Origin: Microbacterium sp. lyk4-40-TSB-66
GTDB lineage: Bacteria > Actinomycetota > Actinomycetes > Actinomycetales > Microbacteriaceae
Length of the DNA: 64,000 bases
Assembly: GCF_030209475.1 (NCBI RefSeq)
Contig: NZ_JARVRW010000011.1
Location: forward strand, 1-64,000
Reading direction: 5' to 3'
The notes beneath the pieces were generated by a model. The model ran no database searches. It was not told where the DNA came from and saw nothing but the letters and a program-made list of their open reading frames with translations. Within the stretch, counting starts at the first letter, position 1, and every line of letters begins with the position of its first letter. Made by a program: the position numbers and the translations under genes. This document shows positions 1 through 12,720 of the stretch, one piece after another.

Positions 1-30
1 AGCCGTCTGCCGGTTGCCGTGCGTGTGAGA

Positions 31-163
31 TGTCCCACGTGGTGCAGGTTCGCCGCCCGATTCCCGCACGAAGTGGGACATGCCGAACGGGGCGAGCCGC
101 CCGACGAGCGGCGTGTCCCACTTCGTGCGAGGGTGCAGCTCTTCCCTCGCACGAAGAGGGACG
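31..163. repeat. Cluster of inverted TGTCCC-CTTCGTGCG repeats downstream of the ABC gene
   Basis: Four related 15-20 base copies alternate in orientation. Positions 65-80 (CGCACGAAGTGGGACA) and 114-129 are perfect inverse complements. Positions 114-133 and 144-163 form a 20-base inverted repeat with two mismatches and a 10-base loop. A looser copy lies at 31-45. The right-hand hairpin lies just beyond the stop codon of the minus-strand ABC gene, so it could serve as its transcription terminator, although there is no clear T-run. Nothing else is recognisable in bases 1-179. Confidence 0.6.
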
Positions 164-179
164 CGCCCGCGAACGCGCG

Positions 180-1847
180 TCAGCCGGCCAAGCCCAGCTC
201 GTTGCCCGGGATCGACGACAGCAGGCGCCGCGTGTACGGGTCGCGGGGGTTGGTGAAGACCTCTTCGCTGGATGCCGCCTCGACGAGGCGTCCGTCCTTC
301 ATGACGCAGACGTAGTCGCTGATCAGGCGCACCACCGCGAGGTCGTGCGAGATGAAGAGGTAGCTCAGACCGTATTCGCGCTGCAGGTCGCCCAGCAGGT
401 CGAGGATCTGCGCCTGCACCAGCACGTCGAGGGCCGACACCGGCTCGTCGCACACGATCAGCTCGGGCGAGAGAGCGAGGGCGCGGGCGATCGCGACGCG
501 CTGGCGCTGACCGCCCGACAGCTCCGAGGGATAGCGGCGGAGCATGGATGCCGGCAGAGCCACGTCATCCATCAACTGGCGCACGCGCTTCGCGCGGTCG
601 GCCTTCGAGCCCCGCTTGTAGACGTTGAGCGGTTCCTCGACGATGCGCTCGACGGTGAACATCGGGTTCAGGCTGGAGTAGGGGTCCTGGAAGATTGGCT
701 GCACCTTCTGCCGGAATTGCCGCAGGGCCTCGCCCGTCAGAGCGGAGACGTCCTGGCCGTCGTAGCGGATCGTGCCGCTGGTGGGCTCGACGACCTTCAG
801 CAGCATGCGCGCCGTCGTCGTCTTGCCCGAGCCGGACTCGCCCACGATCGCCACGGTCTGGCCCCGCGGGATCGACAGCGACACGTCGTCGACGGCGCGG
901 AAGTCCTCGCCGCGTCCGCGCACCGGGTAGACCTTGGTCAGTCCCTCGATCTGGACGATGTCGTCGCGGACGGTCGCCTCGGGGCGGTCGCTGCGGAAGT
1001 CCTCCGGACGCAGGCGCACCGCCGCCACCGACGGCGCCGCCGCGACGAGCGACTTCGTGTACGCGTGCTGCGGGTTCTCGAGGATCTGTTTCGCCGGGCC
1101 CTGCTCGACGACGCGCCCGCGGTGCATCACGACGACCTTCGACGCGCGTTCGGCCGCGAGGCCGAGGTCGTGCGTGATGAGCAGCACGGCGGCGCCCAAC
1201 TCGTCGGTCTGCTTGTCGATCTGGTCGAGGATGGTCTGCTGCACGGTGACGTCGAGGGCGCTGGTCGGCTCGTCGGCGATGAGCAGCCGCGGCCGGCACG
1301 CCAGTCCGATCGCGATGAGCGCGCGCTGACGCATACCGCCGGAGAACTCGTGGGGGTACTGCGACGCGCGCTTCTCGGCATCCGGGAGTCCGGCGGCCTC
1401 GAGCGCCTCGACGACCTTGCCCTTCACGCTCGAGCGGTCGGCGAGTCCGTGGGCGAGCAGCGTCTCGGCGACCTGCGTGCCGATCTTGGCCACGGGGTTG
1501 AGGTTCGACATCGGGTCCTGGGGAACCAGGCCGATCTGGCGTCCGCGCACCTGCCGCATGCGGGCCTCGCCGAAGGTGGTCAAGTCTTCGCCGTCGAGCA
1601 GGATCTGCCCGCGCGCGACGCGTCCACCGGATGCCAACAGGCCGATGATCGCCATGGCGGTCGTCGACTTGCCGGAGCCGGACTCGCCGACGATGGCGAT
1701 GGTCTCGCCCGCGTGGATGTCGAGGTTCACCCCGTCGACGGCCCGCACGGGGCCGTCCATGGTGGCGAAGTCGACCGCGAGGTCGCGGACCGAGAGGAGG
1801 GGATGGGGGGATGCCGGAGCGGGGGGACCGGCGACATCGGAGGTCAT
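180..1847 (-). CDS. Peptide/oligopeptide-type ABC transporter, two fused ATPase domains
   Basis: This 555-residue protein supplies ATP hydrolysis for a dipeptide/oligopeptide/nickel-family importer on the inner face of the membrane. It contains two complete ATPase halves in one chain, corresponding to DppD plus DppF. The N-half has Walker A GESGSGKST near residue 54, signature SGGMRQR and Walker B LLIADEPTSALD. The C-half has GESGSGKTT near residue 333, signature LSGGQRQR and LIVCDEPVSALD. The ATG at 1847 is preceded by a purine-rich GGATGGAGGG; the frame stays open further upstream, but only through the repeat tract. No permease or binding protein is visible. The gene is the first of its transcript and a hairpin follows it, so its partners are outside the window or unlinked. 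The substrate cannot be assigned. The neighbouring 5-oxoprolinase genes are compatible with peptide catabolism, but that link is only inference. Confidence 0.93.
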   Translation of the reverse strand: MTSDVAGPPAPASPHPLLSVRDLAVDFATMDGPVRAVDGVNLDIHAGETIAIVGESGSGKSTTAMAIIGLLASGGRVARGQILLDGEDLTTFGEARMRQVRGRQIGLVPQDPMSNLNPVAKIGTQVAETLLAHGLADRSSVKGKVVEALEAAGLPDAEKRASQYPHEFSGGMRQRALIAIGLACRPRLLIADEPTSALDVTVQQTILDQIDKQTDELGAAVLLITHDLGLAAERASKVVVMHRGRVVEQGPAKQILENPQHAYTKSLVAAAPSVAAVRLRPEDFRSDRPEATVRDDIVQIEGLTKVYPVRGRGEDFRAVDDVSLSIPRGQTVAIVGESGSGKTTTARMLLKVVEPTSGTIRYDGQDVSALTGEALRQFRQKVQPIFQDPYSSLNPMFTVERIVEEPLNVYKRGSKADRAKRVRQLMDDVALPASMLRRYPSELSGGQRQRVAIARALALSPELIVCDEPVSALDVLVQAQILDLLGDLQREYGLSYLFISHDLAVVRLISDYVCVMKDGRLVEAASSEEVFTNPRDPYTRRLLSSIPGNELGLAG

Positions 1848-1935
1848 CCCTCCATCCTCACCCGCCGCGGCGCTTCTGCCCACCCCATCCCGCACATCGT
1901 CACGCGGCCGTAACGCGCACGATCGCCACATTCTT

Positions 1936-1992
1936 CGCCGTTCGGGGCGCATTCCGCCGTTCGGGGCGGGGGATTCCTGCCCCGAACGGCGG
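1936..1992. repeat. Triple GCCGTTCGGGGC element with a perfect 14-base hairpin
   Basis: CCGCCGTTCGGGGC at 1954-1967 is followed after 11 bases by its exact reverse complement at 1979-1992. A direct partial copy, CGCCGTTCGGGGCG, lies at 1936-1949. The element is in the intergenic region between the divergent ABC gene and pxpA, about 90-145 bases upstream of the ABC start codon. It could be an operator for one or both genes or an RNA hairpin in the ABC leader. No known binding motif was recognised. Confidence 0.5.
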
Positions 1993-2009
1993 ATCCCGCG
2001 CCAACCCGC

Positions 2010-2255
2010 GCCCCGGCCCGCGCCCCGACCCCCGCGCCCCCGACCCCTCCCGGCCCGCACCCTCGACCCCGGACCCCCGACCCCGGACCCTCGACCCCGA
2101 CCCCCGCGCCCCCGGCCCACGCCCCGGACCCCCGACCCCGGACCCCGGACCCCGGACCCCGGACCCCGGACCCCGGACCCCCGACCCCCGACCCCAGAGC
2201 CCCGACCCCCGACCCCAGAGCCCCGACCCCAGAGCCCCGACCCCAGAGCCCCGGC
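2010..2255. repeat. C-rich simple-sequence tract (GGACCCC and GACCCCAGAGCCCC units)
   Basis: About 245 bases consist almost entirely of C-rich short repeats. Six perfect GGACCCC heptamers run from 2140 to 2181, and then several 14-base GACCCCAGAGCCCC units run to about 2253. On the minus strand, which would be the RNA-like strand for the ABC gene, this reads as runs of GGGG separated by three bases, a pattern that can form G-quadruplexes. The tract fills most of the intergenic region between the divergent ABC gene and pxpA. I see no gene in it. Confidence 0.85.
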
Positions 2256-2260
2256 AGCGC

Positions 2261-2266
2261 TAGCGT
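2261..2266 (+). promoter_or_regulatory. Candidate -10 box (TAGCGT) for leaderless pxpA transcript
   Basis: TAGCGT ends seven bases before the pxpA ATG at 2274, which places the expected transcription start at or next to the start codon. No Shine-Dalgarno sequence is present. The same arrangement occurs before several other genes in the window. Confidence 0.45.
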
Positions 2267-2273
2267 GGGCAGC

Positions 2274-3026
2274 ATGCGCGTGGATCTCAACGCCGACCTC
2301 GGTGAGACCGTCGACGGGATCCCGACCGCCGACGACGAAGCCATGTTCTCCGTCATCTCCAGCGCCAACGTCGCCTGCGGGGGCCACGCGGGCGACGCGG
2401 CGTCGATGCGCGAGGCGGTCGAGCGGGCCGAACGATTCGGCGTCGCCGTGGGAGCCCACCCCTCCTACGACGACCGCGAGAACTTCGGACGCGTCCGGCT
2501 CGATCCCCCTCCCGCAGAACTGCGCGCGAGCATCGCGAGGCAGCTGGCCGCGCTCGCCGCCGCCGGGGCCGACATCCGCTACGTCAAACCCCACGGTGCG
2601 CTCTACCACGCGGTGATCGACGACGCCGCTCCCGCCCGCGCCGTCGTCGCCGCCGTGGCCGACCTCTCGTCGCGCCTGGGGCGCGCCCTCCCCGTCCTCG
2701 GCCTCCCCGGCGCGATCGCCGCGGCGGCGGCATCCGCGGGGCTGCCGTTCGTGCACGAGGCGTTCCTCGATCGCGGCTACACGGCGCGGGGGGCGCTCGT
2801 GCCGCGGGGCGAGGCCGGGGCCCTCGTCGACGACCCCGCCACGGTCGCCGCACGCGCGCTGCGTTTCGTGCGCGACCGCGAGGTCGAGACCGTCGACGGC
2901 ACGCGCATCGCGGTGGATGCCGCCTCCCTGTGCCTGCACGGCGACACCCCGTCGGCGGTCGCGATGGCCCGTGCCGTCCGCGCCGCGCTCGACACCGCGG
3001 GCGTCGAGGTGCGCGCGCCGTGGTGA
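2274..3026 (+). CDS. pxpA: 5-oxoprolinase subunit A (LamB/YcsF family)
   Basis: This 250-residue protein is the PxpA subunit of the bacterial ATP-dependent 5-oxoprolinase, which hydrolyses pyroglutamate to glutamate. LamB/YcsF family hallmarks are the N-terminal VDLNADLGE, VACGGHAGD, GAHPSYDD and YVKPHGALYH motifs, and the length is normal for the family. The ATG at 2274 is chosen because MRVDLNADLGE is the canonical N-terminus; a GTG nine bases upstream is less likely. The last four bases overlap the pxpBC start (GTGA), which indicates translational coupling. The three subunits are expected to act as one cytoplasmic complex, consistent with the gene order. Confidence 0.94.
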   Translation: MRVDLNADLGETVDGIPTADDEAMFSVISSANVACGGHAGDAASMREAVERAERFGVAVGAHPSYDDRENFGRVRLDPPPAELRASIARQLAALAAAGADIRYVKPHGALYHAVIDDAAPARAVVAAVADLSSRLGRALPVLGLPGAIAAAAASAGLPFVHEAFLDRGYTARGALVPRGEAGALVDDPATVAARALRFVRDREVETVDGTRIAVDAASLCLHGDTPSAVAMARAVRAALDTAGVEVRAPW

Positions 3027-4804
3027 CGGGGCCGCCCGAGGTCGCGCGACCCGGCGTGCGACTGCTTCCGATGGGGGAGCGGGCCGTGCTCGCCGAGGTC
3101 GCCGATCTCGCCGCCGTGCTGTCGCTGCACGCCGCGCTCGCCGAGGACCCGCCCGTCGGCGTCGACGACCTCGTTCCCGCCGCCCGCACGGTGCTCGTCG
3201 CCTTCGATCCGGCGCGGGTGTCGCGCGAGGTCGTGCGCGCGTGGATCCTCGACGCCGCCCGACGGACTCCGGATGCCGACACCTCCGGCCCCCTCGTCGA
3301 GGTGCCGGTGCGCTACGACGGCGCCGACCTCGCCTCGACCGCCGAACTCCTCGGCATCCCGGTCTCCGAGCTCCTGTCGCGCCACGCGGGCGTGGAATGG
3401 ACGGTCGCCTTCTCGGGCTTCGCGCCCGGGTTCGCCTATCTCGTCAGTGCGGCGTGGCCCTACGACGTGCCGCGCCTGGCCGAACCGCGGACGCGCGTGC
3501 CGACGGGGGCCGTGGGACTCGCGGGCGGCTTCAGTGGCGCCTATCCCCGCGAGACGCCCGGAGGCTGGCGGCTGATCGGCGCGACCGACGCGGTGCTCTT
3601 CGATCCGGATGCCACGGCGCCGGTCCTGCTGCCCCCGCGCGCCCGCGTGCGTTTCGTGCCCGAGCGCCCCCGCATCATCGCGGCCTCCGAGCCTGTCGTG
3701 GACCCCGAGCCTGTCGTGGACCCTGAGCCTGTCGTGGACCCTGAGCCTGTCGAAGGGTCCGGACCCGCGTCGACGACGCGGGGCGCTACCTCCCCGACGA
3801 GCGGAGGACATTCCGGCGGAGGAGGACCGGATGCCGCGGCCATCTCCTCCCGTGCCGGAATCCCCTCCGCTCCCGTGCCCGGTGTCGGCCCCATGGCCAG
3901 CGCGTCGCCGTCTGAAGTCCCCGCTGCGGCGGGATGCACGGATCCGCCGCGCCCCGCCCTGCGGGTGGTGATCCCCGGTGCCTTCACCACCGTGCAGGAC
4001 CTCGGCCGCCCCGGTCTGGCGGCGCTCGGTGTCGCGCGATCGGGGACGCTCGACCGGGCGACGCTGCGCGCAGCGAACCGCCTCGTCGGAAACGACGAGG
4101 GCGCCGCCGGCCTCGAGATCGCGATGGGCGGCTTCGTCGCCCGCGCCGAGGCCGACACCTGGGTGTGCGTGGCCGGTGGCCTCGTCGACGTCGACATCGA
4201 CGGACGACCGGCCGAGGCCTTCGCTCCCCGGCTCGTCCCGGCCGGGGCCGAGCTGCGCATCGGAATCGCGCGGGCGGGGCTCCGGGTCTACCTGGCGGTG
4301 CGCGGGGGGATCGTCGCCCCGGCTGCGCTGGGTTCCGCCTCCCGCGATGTGCTGGCGGGTCTCGGACCCGCACCGGTGGCCGTCGGCGACACCCTCCGGG
4401 TGGGGGTCCCGGCGGCGGAGATCCCCGTGGTCGACGCATTCCCGTGGTCGGTTCCGCCGTCGCTCCTCGAGGTGCGCGTGACCGCGGGCCCCCGGGCCGA
4501 CTGGTTCGCCGCCGACGCCTCGCCGACGCTGCGGGCCGCGACCTGGACGGTGTCGTCCCACGCCGACCGCGTCGGCATCCGCCTCGAAGGCCCCGCTCTG
4601 GAGCGCGCCCGGCACGAAGAACTGCCGAGCGAGGGGATGCGCCCCGGAGCGATCCAGGTGCCACCGCACGGGCGTCCTGTGGTGTTGCTGGCGGACGGTC
4701 CCGTGACGGGCGGGTATCCCGTGATCGCCGTGGTGACGGATGCCGCGCTCGACGCCCTCGCGCAGGCGCGGCCCGGAGATCGGGTGCGGTTCCGGGGTGC
4801 CTGA
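3023..4804 (+). CDS. pxpBC: 5-oxoprolinase subunits B and C fused (carboxyltransferase family)
   Basis: This 593-residue fusion carries both remaining 5-oxoprolinase subunits. Residues 1 to about 215 are PxpB-like (KipI/allophanate hydrolase subunit 1), with FSGFAPGFAYL and the glycine-rich GAVGLAGGFSG segment. Residues about 312-593 are PxpC-like (KipA/subunit 2), with PGAFTTVQDLGRPG and the LDRATLRAANRLVGN segment. Between them is a roughly 95-residue low-complexity linker rich in Pro, Ser, Gly and Glu, including a tandem EPVVDP repeat from an 18-base DNA repeat. The start is GTG at 3023, overlapping the pxpA stop; a GTG codon at 3020 is equally in frame. Most bacteria encode the two subunits separately. 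Confidence 0.92.
   Translation: MTGPPEVARPGVRLLPMGERAVLAEVADLAAVLSLHAALAEDPPVGVDDLVPAARTVLVAFDPARVSREVVRAWILDAARRTPDADTSGPLVEVPVRYDGADLASTAELLGIPVSELLSRHAGVEWTVAFSGFAPGFAYLVSAAWPYDVPRLAEPRTRVPTGAVGLAGGFSGAYPRETPGGWRLIGATDAVLFDPDATAPVLLPPRARVRFVPERPRIIAASEPVVDPEPVVDPEPVVDPEPVEGSGPASTTRGATSPTSGGHSGGGGPDAAAISSRAGIPSAPVPGVGPMASASPSEVPAAAGCTDPPRPALRVVIPGAFTTVQDLGRPGLAALGVARSGTLDRATLRAANRLVGNDEGAAGLEIAMGGFVARAEADTWVCVAGGLVDVDIDGRPAEAFAPRLVPAGAELRIGIARAGLRVYLAVRGGIVAPAALGSASRDVLAGLGPAPVAVGDTLRVGVPAAEIPVVDAFPWSVPPSLLEVRVTAGPRADWFAADASPTLRAATWTVSSHADRVGIRLEGPALERARHEELPSEGMRPGAIQVPPHGRPVVLLADGPVTGGYPVIAVVTDAALDALAQARPGDRVRFRGA
3689..3760 (+). repeat. Four tandem 18-base GAGCCTGTCG repeats inside pxpBC
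   Basis: Units begin at 3689, 3707, 3725 and 3743. The first three differ by one base; the fourth changes to GAGCCTGTCGAAGGGTCC. GGACCCT at 3736-3742 and AGGGTCC at 3754-3760 are perfect inverse complements around an 11-base loop, so the last part is a hairpin. The array is in frame and encodes three EPVVDP units and EPVEGS in the inter-domain linker. The core TTCGACAGGCTC on the opposite strand recurs at 50282-50300, and a variant forms the hairpin at 32226-32271. Confidence 0.9.
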
Positions 4805-4880
4805 TCCGCCACCCGCGCAGGAATGCCGGGCGGGCGCACGCGGTTATACCGCAGGTCCGCAGACGCGTCAAGAATTGGAC

Positions 4881-4909
4881 TGGACACGGCGAGTCCTCCC
4901 GCGTATGCT
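4881..4909 (+). promoter_or_regulatory. rpoB promoter (TGGACA-17-TATGCT)
   Basis: A TGGACA -35 box at 4881-4886 and a TATGCT -10 box at 4904-4909 are separated by exactly 17 bases, a sigma-70 (SigA/HrdB) type arrangement. It lies about 170 bases before the rpoB start. The -10 and the following bases (CGTATGCTTG then CTTTG) closely match the infA promoter. The rest of 4805-5078 is an untranslated leader with no recognised riboswitch. Confidence 0.75.
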
Positions 4910-5078
4910 TGGACTTTGCGCTCCTCGATTCCCCCTGCCCTCATATGGTGGTCGGCTGAGTCTGCCCCGTCCCCGCTTCCCAGCGGTGTGCGACGAGCAG
5001 ATTTTCGGGGCAGGAACGCACTCCACCTGACGACAAGGAATCACGAGCCCCTCGCCCGGGCTTCTGGAGGTTATTCCC

Positions 5079-8576
<3,498 letters not shown>

Positions 8577-8632
8577 GCTCCCAGCTCAGCGACCCAGCTC
8601 AGATTTCAGAGAATTCCGACACAGGAGAACCA

Positions 8633-11600
8633 GTGCTCGAATCAACCACTTTCGATCAGATCCGTATCGGTCTGGCCACCGCCGACGACATCCGTCGTTG
8701 GTCCTTCGGTGAGGTCAAGAAGCCCGAGACGATCAACTACCGCACGCTGAAGCCCGAGAAGGACGGCCTCTTCGGCGAGCAGATCTTCGGGCCCTCCCGC
8801 GACTGGGAGTGCGCCTGCGGCAAGTACAAGCGCGTGCGCTTCAAGGGCATCGTCTGCGAGCGCTGCGGCGTCGAGGTCACCAAGAGCTCGGTGCGCCGTG
8901 AGCGCATGGGCCACATCGAGCTCGCCGCGCCCGTCACGCACATCTGGTACTTCAAGGGCGTGCCCTCGCGCCTGGGCTACCTCCTCGACATGGCGCCGAA
9001 GGACCTCGAGAAGGTCATCTACTTCGCCGCCTACATGGTGATCTCGGTCGACGAAGATGCTCGTCACCGCGACCTCGCCACGCAGGAGAACAACATCCGT
9101 CTCGAGCTGAAGACGCTCGGCGACCGCCGCGATGCCCGCATCGCCGCCCGCCTGGCCAAGCTCGAGGAGGAGCTCGCCGCCCTCGAGGCGGAGGGCGCCA
9201 AGGCCGACCAGAAGAAGAAGGTCAAGGACGCCGCCGAGAAGGACATGACGTCGGCCCGCAAGAACGCCGACGAGCAGATCGCCAAGCTCGAGCGCGTGTG
9301 GGAGGACTTCCGCACGCTCGAGGTGGGCGCCCTCAAGCCCGAGGACGACGTCTTCCACGAGCTGCAGGACCGCTTCGGTCAGTACTTCGAGGCGCACATG
9401 GGTGCCGAGTCGATCAAGCGTCGCCTCGAGGCGTTCGATCTGGCGGCCGAGAGCGAGAACCTGCACCTGCAGATCTCCGAGGGCAAGGGTCAGCGCAAGA
9501 TCCGCGCGATCAAGCGCCTGAAGGTCGTCAACTCGTTCCTGCAGACCGGAATGTCGCCGGCCTCGATGGTGCTCGACGTCGTCCCGGTCATCCCGCCGGA
9601 GCTTCGTCCGATGGTGCAGCTCGACGGTGGACGTTTCGCCACCAGCGACCTGAACGACCTCTACCGTCGCGTGATCAACCGCAACAACCGCCTCCGTCGC
9701 CTGATCGATCTCGGTGCTCCCGAGATCATCGTCAACAACGAGAAGCGCATGCTGCAGGAGGCCGTCGACGCGCTGTTCGACAACGGTCGCCGCGGTCGCC
9801 CCGTCACCGGTACCGGCAACCGCGCCCTGAAGTCCCTGAGCGACATGCTCAAGGGAAAGCAGGGTCGCTTCCGCCAGAACCTGCTCGGAAAGCGCGTGGA
9901 CTACTCGGGTCGTTCCGTCATCATCGTCGGACCCCAGCTGAAGCTGCACCAGTGCGGTCTGCCCAAGCAGATGGCGCTCGAGCTCTTCAAGCCGTTCGTG
10001 ATCAAGCGCCTGATCGACCTCGGTCACTCGCAGAACATCAAGGCCGCCAAGCGCGCCGTCGAGCGTTACCGCCCCGAGGTCTGGGACGTGCTCGAAGAGA
10101 TCATCCGCGAGCGCCCCGTGCTGCTGAACCGTGCACCCACCCTGCACCGTCTCGGCATCCAGGCGTTCGAGCCCCAGCTCGTCGAGGGCAAGGCGATCCA
10201 GCTGCACCCGCTCGTGTGCGCGGCGTTCAACGCCGACTTCGACGGTGACCAGATGGCCGTGCACCTTCCGCTGTCGGTCGAGGCTCAGGCCGAGGCCCGC
10301 GTGCTGATGCTCGCCTCGAACAACATCCTGAAGCCGTCGGACGGCCGTCCGGTGACCCTGCCCTCGCAGGACATGATCATCGGCCTTCACCACCTGACCA
10401 CCCTCAAGGAGGGTGCTGCAGGCGAAGGTCGTGCGTTCGGTTCCGTGGGCGAGGCGATCCTGGCCAAGGACGAGGGCACCCTCGACCTGCAGGCCAAGGC
10501 GCGCATCCGCATCCCCGGCCTCACGTTCCTCGAGGGCCAGGCGCCCGAGGGCTACGAGAAGCACGGTCTCGTGGACGCGTCGCTCGGTCAGGCGATCTTC
10601 AACGACACGCTCCCCAAGGGCTACCCGTTCGTGCGCGAACAGGCCGACAAGGGCAAGCTGTCGCAGATCGTCAACAAGCTGGCCGAGGAGTACCCGAAGG
10701 TGGAGGTCGCGGCATCGCTCGACCGCATCAAGGACGCCGGTTTCTACTGGGCCACCCGTTCGGGTGTCACGGTGGCGCTGAGCGACATCCTCACGCCGCC
10801 GAACAAGGCCGAGATCGTCGCGGGTTACGAGAAGCAGGCTGCGAAGGTCCAGGGACAGTACGAGAAGGGTCTCACCACCGACGCCGAGCGTCGTCAGGAG
10901 CTCATCAAGATCTGGACCGAGGCCACCGACGAGGTCCAGAAGGCGATGCGGGACAACTTCCCCGCCGACAACACCATCAACCGCATGGTCTCGTCGGGCG
11001 CCCGTGGTAACTGGCTGCAGATCCGCAACATCGCGGGTATGCGAGGCCTGGTGAACAACCCCAAGGGTGAGATCATCCCGCGTCCGATCATCTCCTCGTA
11101 CCGCGAGGGTCTGTCGGTCGCCGAGTACTTCATCGCGACGCACGGTGCCCGCAAGGGTCTGGCCGACACGGCCCTCCGTACGGCCGACTCGGGGTACCTC
11201 ACCCGTCGTCTGGTCGACGTCTCGCAGGATGTCATCATCCGCGAAGAGGACTGCGGCACGTCGAAGGGCCTCGAGCTCCCGATCGCCGCGGCGGACTCGA
11301 CCGGTGCGCTGGTCAAGGACGCCAACGTCGAGAACTCGGTGTTCGCCCGCACGCTCGCCACGGCGGTCGTCGACGCGCAGGGCACCGTGCTGGCCGAGGC
11401 CGGCGACGACGTGGGCGACGTGCTCATCAACAAGCTGGTCGAGGGCGGTGTGGAGTCGATCAAGGTCCGCTCCGTGCTGACCTGCGACTCGGCCGTCGGT
11501 GTCTGCGCGAAGTGCTACGGCCGTTCGCTCGCCACCGGCAAGATCGTCGACATCGGCGAGGCCGTGGGCATCATCGCGGCCCAGTCGATCGGTGAGCCCG

Positions 11601-12508
11601 GTACCCAGCTGACGATGCGTACCTTCCACACCGGTGGTTCCGCCTCCGCAGACGACATCACGCAGGGTCTGCCCCGTGTGCAGGAGCTCTTCGAGGCCCG
11701 TACCCCCAAGGGTGCGTCGCCGATCGCCGAGGCCGACGGCCGCATCACGATCGACGAGACCGACAAGGCCAAGAAGGTCATCCTCACGCCCGACAACGGC
11801 GACGAGCCGGTGGTCTACCCCGTCCTGAAGCGTGCGACGCTCCTGGTCGAGGACGGACAGCACGTCGTCGTCGGTCAGCCGATCCTCGTGGGAACGCTCG
11901 ACCCCAAGGAGGTCATGCGCGTGCAGGGTGCCCGCGAGGTGCAGAAGTACCTCGTCAACGGCGTCCAGGGCGTGTACCGCTCGCAGGGTGTGCCGATCCA
12001 CGACAAGCACATCGAGGTCATCGTCCGACAGATGCTCCGCAAGGTCACCGTCGTCGACCACGCCGACACCGACCTGCTGCCCGGTGAGCTGGTGGACTTC
12101 AAGCGCTACCAGGCCATCAACCGCGAGGCGGTCGGCGAGGGCAAACGTCCCGCGTCGGGTCGTCCCGAGCTGATGGGTATCACGAAGGCGTCGCTCGCGA
12201 CCGAGTCGTGGCTGTCGGCCGCGTCGTTCCAGGAGACCACCCGCGTCCTGACGCAGGCGGCCATGGAGGGCAAGAGCGACCCGCTCGTCGGCCTCAAGGA
12301 GAACGTCATCATCGGAAAGCTCATCCCCGCCGGAACCGGACTTGCGAAGTACCGCAACGTCACGGTCGAGGCGACGGAGGAAGCGAAGAGCGAGCGGTAC
12401 CCCAACCGCATCTTCGCCTCGGACGGCGCGTACAGCGACGCCGACCTGAGCTACGTCGACTTCGACAGCTTCTCGACGGACGACTTCACGCCCGGTACGT
12501 ACAACTGA
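8633..12508 (+). CDS. rpoC: DNA-directed RNA polymerase beta' subunit
   Basis: This is the beta' subunit of RNA polymerase, 1291 residues, complete. The N-terminal zinc-binding cysteines are C60, C62, C75 and C78. The active-site magnesium motif NADFDGDQM is at residues 533-541, with D535, D537 and D539 as ligands. An actinobacteria-like Lys/Glu-rich coiled insertion lies around residues 165-225. The bridge-helix and trigger-loop region includes the [17 protein letters not shown] segment, and a second cysteine cluster ([13 protein letters not shown]) is at about residues 945-957. The start is GTG at 8633 with an AGGAGA ribosome site. It forms an operon with rpoB and is followed by a strong hairpin. 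Confidence 0.99.
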   Translation: MLESTTFDQIRIGLATADDIRRWSFGEVKKPETINYRTLKPEKDGLFGEQIFGPSRDWECACGKYKRVRFKGIVCERCGVEVTKSSVRRERMGHIELAAPVTHIWYFKGVPSRLGYLLDMAPKDLEKVIYFAAYMVISVDEDARHRDLATQENNIRLELKTLGDRRDARIAARLAKLEEELAALEAEGAKADQKKKVKDAAEKDMTSARKNADEQIAKLERVWEDFRTLEVGALKPEDDVFHELQDRFGQYFEAHMGAESIKRRLEAFDLAAESENLHLQISEGKGQRKIRAIKRLKVVNSFLQTGMSPASMVLDVVPVIPPELRPMVQLDGGRFATSDLNDLYRRVINRNNRLRRLIDLGAPEIIVNNEKRMLQEAVDALFDNGRRGRPVTGTGNRALKSLSDMLKGKQGRFRQNLLGKRVDYSGRSVIIVGPQLKLHQCGLPKQMALELFKPFVIKRLIDLGHSQNIKAAKRAVERYRPEVWDVLEEIIRERPVLLNRAPTLHRLGIQAFEPQLVEGKAIQLHPLVCAAFNADFDGDQMAVHLPLSVEAQAEARVLMLASNNILKPSDGRPVTLPSQDMIIGLHHLTTLKEGAAGEGRAFGSVGEAILAKDEGTLDLQAKARIRIPGLTFLEGQAPEGYEKHGLVDASLGQAIFNDTLPKGYPFVREQADKGKLSQIVNKLAEEYPKVEVAASLDRIKDAGFYWATRSGVTVALSDILTPPNKAEIVAGYEKQAAKVQGQYEKGLTTDAERRQELIKIWTEATDEVQKAMRDNFPADNTINRMVSSGARGNWLQIRNIAGMRGLVNNPKGEIIPRPIISSYREGLSVAEYFIATHGARKGLADTALRTADSGYLTRRLVDVSQDVIIREEDCGTSKGLELPIAAADSTGALVKDANVENSVFARTLATAVVDAQGTVLAEAGDDVGDVLINKLVEGGVESIKVRSVLTCDSAVGVCAKCYGRSLATGKIVDIGEAVGIIAAQSIGEPGTQLTMRTFHTGGSASADDITQGLPRVQELFEARTPKGASPIAEADGRITIDETDKAKKVILTPDNGDEPVVYPVLKRATLLVEDGQHVVVGQPILVGTLDPKEVMRVQGAREVQKYLVNGVQGVYRSQGVPIHDKHIEVIVRQMLRKVTVVDHADTDLLPGELVDFKRYQAINREAVGEGKRPASGRPELMGITKASLATESWLSAASFQETTRVLTQAAMEGKSDPLVGLKENVIIGKLIPAGTGLAKYRNVTVEATEEAKSERYPNRIFASDGAYSDADLSYVDFDSFSTDDFTPGTYN

Positions 12509-12581
12509 TCGAGGAGAGCGGGTCCGCCCGCTCCCCTCGCGGTCGATGGATGCCGCGCCGCGGCGTGGCAACCTGATCCCC

Positions 12582-12611
12582 GAAGGCCCCCGGCAGTTGC
12601 CGGGGGCCTTC
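12582..12611 (+). terminator. Terminator hairpin after rpoC
   Basis: GAAGGCCCCCGGCA (12582-12595) is perfectly complementary to TGCCGGGGGCCTTC (12598-12611), giving a stem of up to 13-14 pairs with a tiny loop 73 bases after the rpoC stop. The T-run after it is short, as is common in actinobacteria. It probably ends the rpoBC transcript. Confidence 0.8.
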
Positions 12612-12720
12612 TGGCGTCCTGACCTTCGCCGTGTCCGACGACCGGTGCCCGCCGTGCTCGCGGCGTGTCGGGAACCGGGTGCGGTGGGGGAGTGCGCCTA
12701 CCGTGGACGAGGAGGAACGC

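Noticed and set aside
30..1913. 627-codon open frame on the plus strand across the ABC gene
   Set aside because: The minus-strand protein has two full ABC ATPase domains; the plus-strand product is repetitive with no motif.
2140..2253. CRISPR array in the C-rich repeat tract
   Set aside because: Units are 7 and 14 bases with no unique spacers, and there are no cas genes.
8642..12571. Very long open frame antisense to rpoC
   Set aside because: Same GC-bias artefact; the product has no recognisable motif.
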